A DNA stretch of 64,000 nt from Circinella minor. Its lineage: Eukaryota > Mucoromycota > Mucoromycetes > Mucorales > Lichtheimiaceae. The stretch spans positions 62,001 through 126,000 of the forward strand of contig JAEPRB010000082.1 in assembly GCA_016758965.1 (NCBI GenBank), in the 5' to 3' direction. The notes beneath the pieces were generated by a model that worked only from the letters and a program-made list of their open reading frames with translations, was not told where the DNA came from and ran no database searches. The translations under genes and the position numbers were made by a program. Numbering within the stretch: position 1 is the first letter of the stretch; every line of letters begins with the position of its first letter. Positions 59,987 to 64,000 of this stretch are shown piece after piece.

Positions 59987-61994
59987 ATGCTTAGAGCCTC
60001 CAAGCTGTATAAAGGCTCTGTCAGTCGAGCATTCACAGCTGCACAGGTAATTAATTAATCTTTATAATTTATTGAAAAAGTGAAAAAAAAAAAAAATATT
60101 TCTAAACCATTTTATTATATTTATTTATTTTTCTTACCACGACGGTTTTCAAATGGAAAAATGATTTTATTATTATTATTATTATTATTATTTTTCAACA
60201 GCGACATGCCAGTACAACAACCAATCCTGAAATCAAAAAGAAAGGTTCCATTGGTGGTAAATTATTAGGTTTGACAGTAGTTACAGCAGCAGGTTATGGT
60301 GGTGCCGTCTATTATGCTACGACTGATAAAGCATTCCATGATATGTTCGTTGCTCATGTTCCTGGTGGTAAAGAATCGGTTCAATTTCTTCAAGATCTCA
60401 AAATCAACGACGAATTGGAAAACTATCAAAAACGAACGGCTACTTTGAAAAAACAAGCTGAAGAACTTTCTACAAAGGCAGTTGATTATAGTAATCAAGC
60501 TCGTGAAGCTGCTGTGGGTGCTTATCAATATGCCAACGATACCTATCAAAAATTGACTGGTGAAAAGGAATTACCTAAATTACCATCCTTATCATCATCA
60601 ACAACAGCAGCACCTGTTGAAGAAGTAGTCAAGGAAGAAAAACAACAATCAAAATCGACACATAAAAAGATCGATATCCAATCTGGTAAAGCCAGTATTT
60701 CAACTGATAAAAAAGATGCCGAACCTATCGTTGAAGCTGTTATTGAAAAACCACCACCTATCATTGTAAAAAATGTCAAGACCAATAACACCATTGTTCG
60801 TGAATTATCTACTTTATTGTCCGAACTTGCTACTATTTTGAATGATCAAGGCCTTGCTGCCAGTGGTAGAAAGGTGATGCAAGAAGCTGAAGAACAATTG
60901 GAATTACTTAATACACGTTATCGTGATTTGGATGCTGAACAAGCTGCTGTCTTGAACGCATTGGTTTTGTTGCAACAAAAGAGTAAAAATGTAGAAGCCA
61001 GTTTGGAAAATTATCGAAAGGAAGCTTCTCAAGTACTTCAATCTTCCCATGTCGAAACTGCACGTCGTGTAGGTGCCAAACAAGCTGAATTGGAAAAGGA
61101 ATTTGAAGAGACACGTGCTGAAATGAAGAAAACATTTGCTACTCTCTTGACCAAGGAATTAGGTTCTCAAAAGAATCAATTGGATAATGAACGCTCCCAA
61201 GCTCTTTTACGACAAAGTGAAGAAATGAGACGACAATTTATTCGTGAAGTCAAGTATTTGGTAGAAAAGGAACGTGCCAGTCGATTGGGTAAATTGGAAA
61301 TGATTGATGCACGATTCAAGGCGCTTGAACAACAATCTCTTACCAATGCTGCCAATTTGGATCGATCACGTCAATCTCATTTGATGCGTGTCACTTTTGG
61401 TGCTCTTCATGATGTGATTACCCGTGTACACAAGGCATCCTTTGTGGATGAATTAGAAGCATTTAAAAATAGTGCTAAATACAATGAACTTTTGCAAACT
61501 GTTTTGGATACAATTCCAAGAGAAGTAGCTGAAGAAGGTGTGGAATCCATGGGTGATTTGACAACCCGTTTTGAATCGGTCGTTGATGAAGTACGACGTG
61601 TTGCTTTGGTACCTGAAGATGGTGGTTTTGGAGCACATATTATTAGTATGATTTTGTCACACTTGATGTTCCGAAAAGAAGGATTGGTCGAAGGTGATGA
61701 TGTGGAAGCTATTTTGGCACGATCAGGTTATCATTTAAAGAATGGTGATTTGGAAGATGCTGCACGTGAACTTAACCAATTGAAGGGCTGGCCGAAGCGA
61801 TTGGCACAAGACTGGATTGTAGCTGCTCGACGTCATTTGGAAGTCAAACAAGTATTAGAGGTAAAAAAAAAACTTTTTGTTTTTATTTGTTTCATTATTC
61901 TGTTTATTAACAATTATATTTTTTAATGAAAATGATTTTTGTATTATAGATCGCCGAAACACAAACCATTTTGAACAGCTTGTTAGAAGCTTAG
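59987..61994 (+). CDS. mic60: MICOS subunit Mic60 (mitofilin)
   Basis: Three exons, 59987-60046, 60202-61860 and 61950-61994, encode 587 residues. The N-terminus is a basic mitochondrial presequence (MLRASKLYKGSVSRAF), followed by one transmembrane helix at about 41-60. A Lys/Glu/Ser linker and a long coiled coil (about 175-395) lead to the C-terminal mitofilin signature (about 455-585: EDGGFGAHIISMILSHLMF, GDLEDAARELNQLKGWPKRL, DWIVAARRHLEVKQ). Mic60 anchors crista junctions in the inner membrane and bridges to the outer-membrane TOM and SAM complexes. The start is fixed by the small first exon that encodes the presequence. The end faces egt1 with about 225 bp between stop codons. Confidence 0.95.
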
Positions 61995-62219
61995 AATGAT
62001 ATGTTATTGTTAATAATAAAAAAAAAGTATTTGATTCACAAAAAAAAAAAAGACAAAAAACAAAACTGGAAACAGATAAATTATGATTTGAGGATCGATA
62101 AAAAAAATGTGCCATTAATTATATAAAGAAGAGAAGAAAAAGAAAGAAGGATATTGACTATACGTAATATGAAATAAGAACGAGAGCAAAGAAAAACTAT
62201 TGTATGTTACTTATTTATT

Positions 62220-64000
62220 TTAGTGGCAACAACGGAATCCAGCAAAAACATAAGGATAACCTGCTTGATACCAATTTCTGAGAGATCGACGTTCAGCAAG
62301 ACGTGGATGTGTAGCCCAACTACCACCAAGAACAATATGATGTTTACCATCAAGAAAGTCAGATGAATAACCAGGGTATAATTTTGACTTTTTATATCCT
62401 TGATGACGAACCATAGGTGTTGCTGTCCATTCCCAAACATCTCCCAGTGTATGGACGTGTTCATTGGACACGTCCGTTGGATGCCAATGCCTAAATCCGA
62501 TATTGGGTATTTTCTTATTGTTGGTTGTATTATTCATCAAATCTCTGAATTGAAGTAATTCTGCCTCTGTTGGCAAACGCATATGATGGTGTTCTGCGTA
62601 TTTACTACTTTGATAATAACTTGTTTGAACAGGCCAATAAAGAGCATCATCCATGGGACAAAAACCAAATGATGTACGGATACCAATAGTACCATCTTCC
62701 ATAAGAACCCAAGAAGCTGGCCAACCATCACTGTTGGTTGCTTGTAAAAATGCCAAATATTCACCATTAGTCACTGGTCTACTTTGGATGGAAAACGCGT
62801 CAACATGAACAGATCTTTTCGGATGTTCATTATCCCAACCAAATTCAGTGTGATCTTCAGGATGACTTGTGTAATCGACATCTTCATCATCGTCGTGACC
62901 AAGAATTGTATCAGCTTCGGGTACTGGAATAAGAGGTGCTGGAGCAAGACACGTGCGTTTTTGTTGAAATGAATTATCATGGGGTGTTGTGATAGAATAA
63001 TTTTTAAATATTTTTGCCATTTTCCAGGGCACTGTTGCTACACCTGACGGTGGTTTAATATTTGGACTTTGTAAAAGCATATATAAAATTGTTTCCAAAT
63101 GCATTGCTTCATGTTCAAACGCCATCCATACAACACGTGCTGCACGTTTACGTTGTTGTTCTTGTTGAACAGATGCACCATAATCTTCTGCTTCCCATTG
63201 AAGTAATAATCTTTGGAGACGACTACGTACATTTTGTTGATAAAGCATGATGGATTCGATGGAAGGCCAATCTTCATCGCGAGCGGGTACTATTGAATGT
63301 GGGTTACACTTGGTAGGATCATCCATATCGGGATCAATTCCGCGTTCAAAAATACTCACAAAGCTTTCCGGTTCAGTAAAATTTGCTTCGTCCACATTAT
63401 TCCGAGTGAGTAATATATCTACAAACGCAGGAGTATGACCCAAATAAAAGAGGAATGGATGTCGGAATGAAATGGGTCGCTCAAATAACATTGTTGCATG
63501 GTCAATCATGGTAGTTGTTACATTATCCCACGATCGCCAAAGCTGTTGCCATTCATGTAATGAAGGAATATAGTTTGGCCAATGTTTGGAACCAATAACA
63601 TGAGTAAGACTTGCCGAACCACCTTCCTTGCCTTCTTCTTCATCTTGATGATGTGCTTCTGTATAATCAGCCATACATGATACACAGTTGGCATCTTGTT
63701 TTGTACGTTCTTGTGTACGTGTTGGATAAAGAGTTTCAAGTGTTCCTGGTCTATCACAATCAAACTTGAATGGACGACATTCAGCCAATATGACTTGATA
63801 AGGTGTTTTTCCATTCGTCCAATCTTCTGCTTTGTCCAACTGCGCAGCATTTAACATGTGCGTTATTTCTTCATCTGAATATTTGTAAGAGTATTCAACA
63901 TGAATGAGTTCATTTTTTTGTAAAGGAATGCGCAGCTGGTCTCCTGAACGACGCTGATAGGTCAATACGACATTCTCACACGCTCTGTAGTGTGCTACAT
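62220..64000 (-). CDS. egt1: Ergothioneine synthase Egt1, C-terminal two domains (5' end beyond window)
   Basis: An open frame of at least 593 codons runs from the right edge to the stop at 62220, with no intron seen. The first residues, including NELIHVEYSYKYSDEEI, are the end of the histidine methyltransferase domain (EgtD-like), whose rest lies beyond 64000. A DinB_2-like domain follows (WQQLWRSWDNVTTTMI...) with the iron-ligand motif HEAMHLE. The formylglycine-generating-enzyme-like domain comes last (RPVTNGEYLAF, MRLPTEAEL, GDVWEWTATP, GGSWATHPRLAERRS and VFAGFR). The order methyltransferase-DinB-FGE is that of fungal Egt1, not OvoA. Egt1 trimethylates histidine to hercynine and makes its cysteine sulfoxide with oxygen. 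The DinB and FGE parts are complete. Confidence 0.93.
   Translation of the reverse strand, partial: VAHYRACENVVLTYQRRSGDQLRIPLQKNELIHVEYSYKYSDEEITHMLNAAQLDKAEDWTNGKTPYQVILAECRPFKFDCDRPGTLETLYPTRTQERTKQDANCVSCMADYTEAHHQDEEEGKEGGSASLTHVIGSKHWPNYIPSLHEWQQLWRSWDNVTTTMIDHATMLFERPISFRHPFLFYLGHTPAFVDILLTRNNVDEANFTEPESFVSIFERGIDPDMDDPTKCNPHSIVPARDEDWPSIESIMLYQQNVRSRLQRLLLQWEAEDYGASVQQEQQRKRAARVVWMAFEHEAMHLETILYMLLQSPNIKPPSGVATVPWKMAKIFKNYSITTPHDNSFQQKRTCLAPAPLIPVPEADTILGHDDDEDVDYTSHPEDHTEFGWDNEHPKRSVHVDAFSIQSRPVTNGEYLAFLQATNSDGWPASWVLMEDGTIGIRTSFGFCPMDDALYWPVQTSYYQSSKYAEHHHMRLPTEAELLQFRDLMNNTTNNKKIPNIGFRHWHPTDVSNEHVHTLGDVWEWTATPMVRHQGYKKSKLYPGYSSDFLDGKHHIVLGGSWATHPRLAERRSLRNWYQAGYPYVFAGFRCCH

Noticed and set aside
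62207..63850. Multiple ORFs of 60-110 codons on both strands
   Set aside because: Shadows of the egt1 reading frame.

Overview
This window comes from a filamentous fungus, most likely an early-diverging one of the Mucoromycota (Mucorales-like). The evidence is an AT-rich genome with short GT-AG introns, pure-A/T intergenic DNA and wholly eukaryotic gene content: Atg8, Mic60, Scd6/Lsm14, an Ndt80-type factor and Egt1. The genus cannot be told from the sequence. Exon structures below were worked out by hand from splice sites, frame continuity and comparison between paralogues in the window.

Region 1 (1-15.7 kb) holds the 3' part of a glyoxalase II gene, a convergent Ndt80/PhoG-type transcription factor gene, and a very large gene for a 2798-residue protein. 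That protein has a calponin-homology-like N-terminus, a long spectrin-like helical rod and a C-terminal GAS2/GAR domain, so it resembles a spectraplakin.

Region 2 (17.2-31.4 kb) holds three paralogous MFS transporters of the anion:cation symporter (Dal5/Tna1-like) type. One is on the minus strand and two are in tandem on the plus strand, separated by long empty spacers. They share an unusual exon structure with micro-exons of 7-20 nt and a terminal 27-nt exon encoding the same C-terminal octapeptide pattern. Atg8 follows at 31.8-32.4 kb.

Region 3 (33-49.3 kb) is an accessory, rearranged block. A seven-transmembrane protein gene is present twice in direct orientation, and a secreted S28 serine peptidase gene is present twice in inverted orientation. 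Between the two peptidase copies lie a 2.5-kb foldback (inverted repeat) element, a broken DDE transposase and a small TA-flanked MITE. The ends of the duplicated arms abut these mobile sequences.

Region 4 (49.5-64 kb) holds a small orphan membrane protein, a TATAG satellite, an NCS2 nucleobase permease of UraA/RutG-like signature, Scd6/Lsm14 (with a GC-AG intron), the complex I assembly methyltransferase NDUFAF7, Mic60/mitofilin, and the 3' part of the ergothioneine synthase gene egt1, which runs off the right edge. Housekeeping genes are packed tightly, while the transporter and peptidase regions have kilobases of noncoding DNA.

I saw no convincing tRNA, rRNA or CRISPR array.
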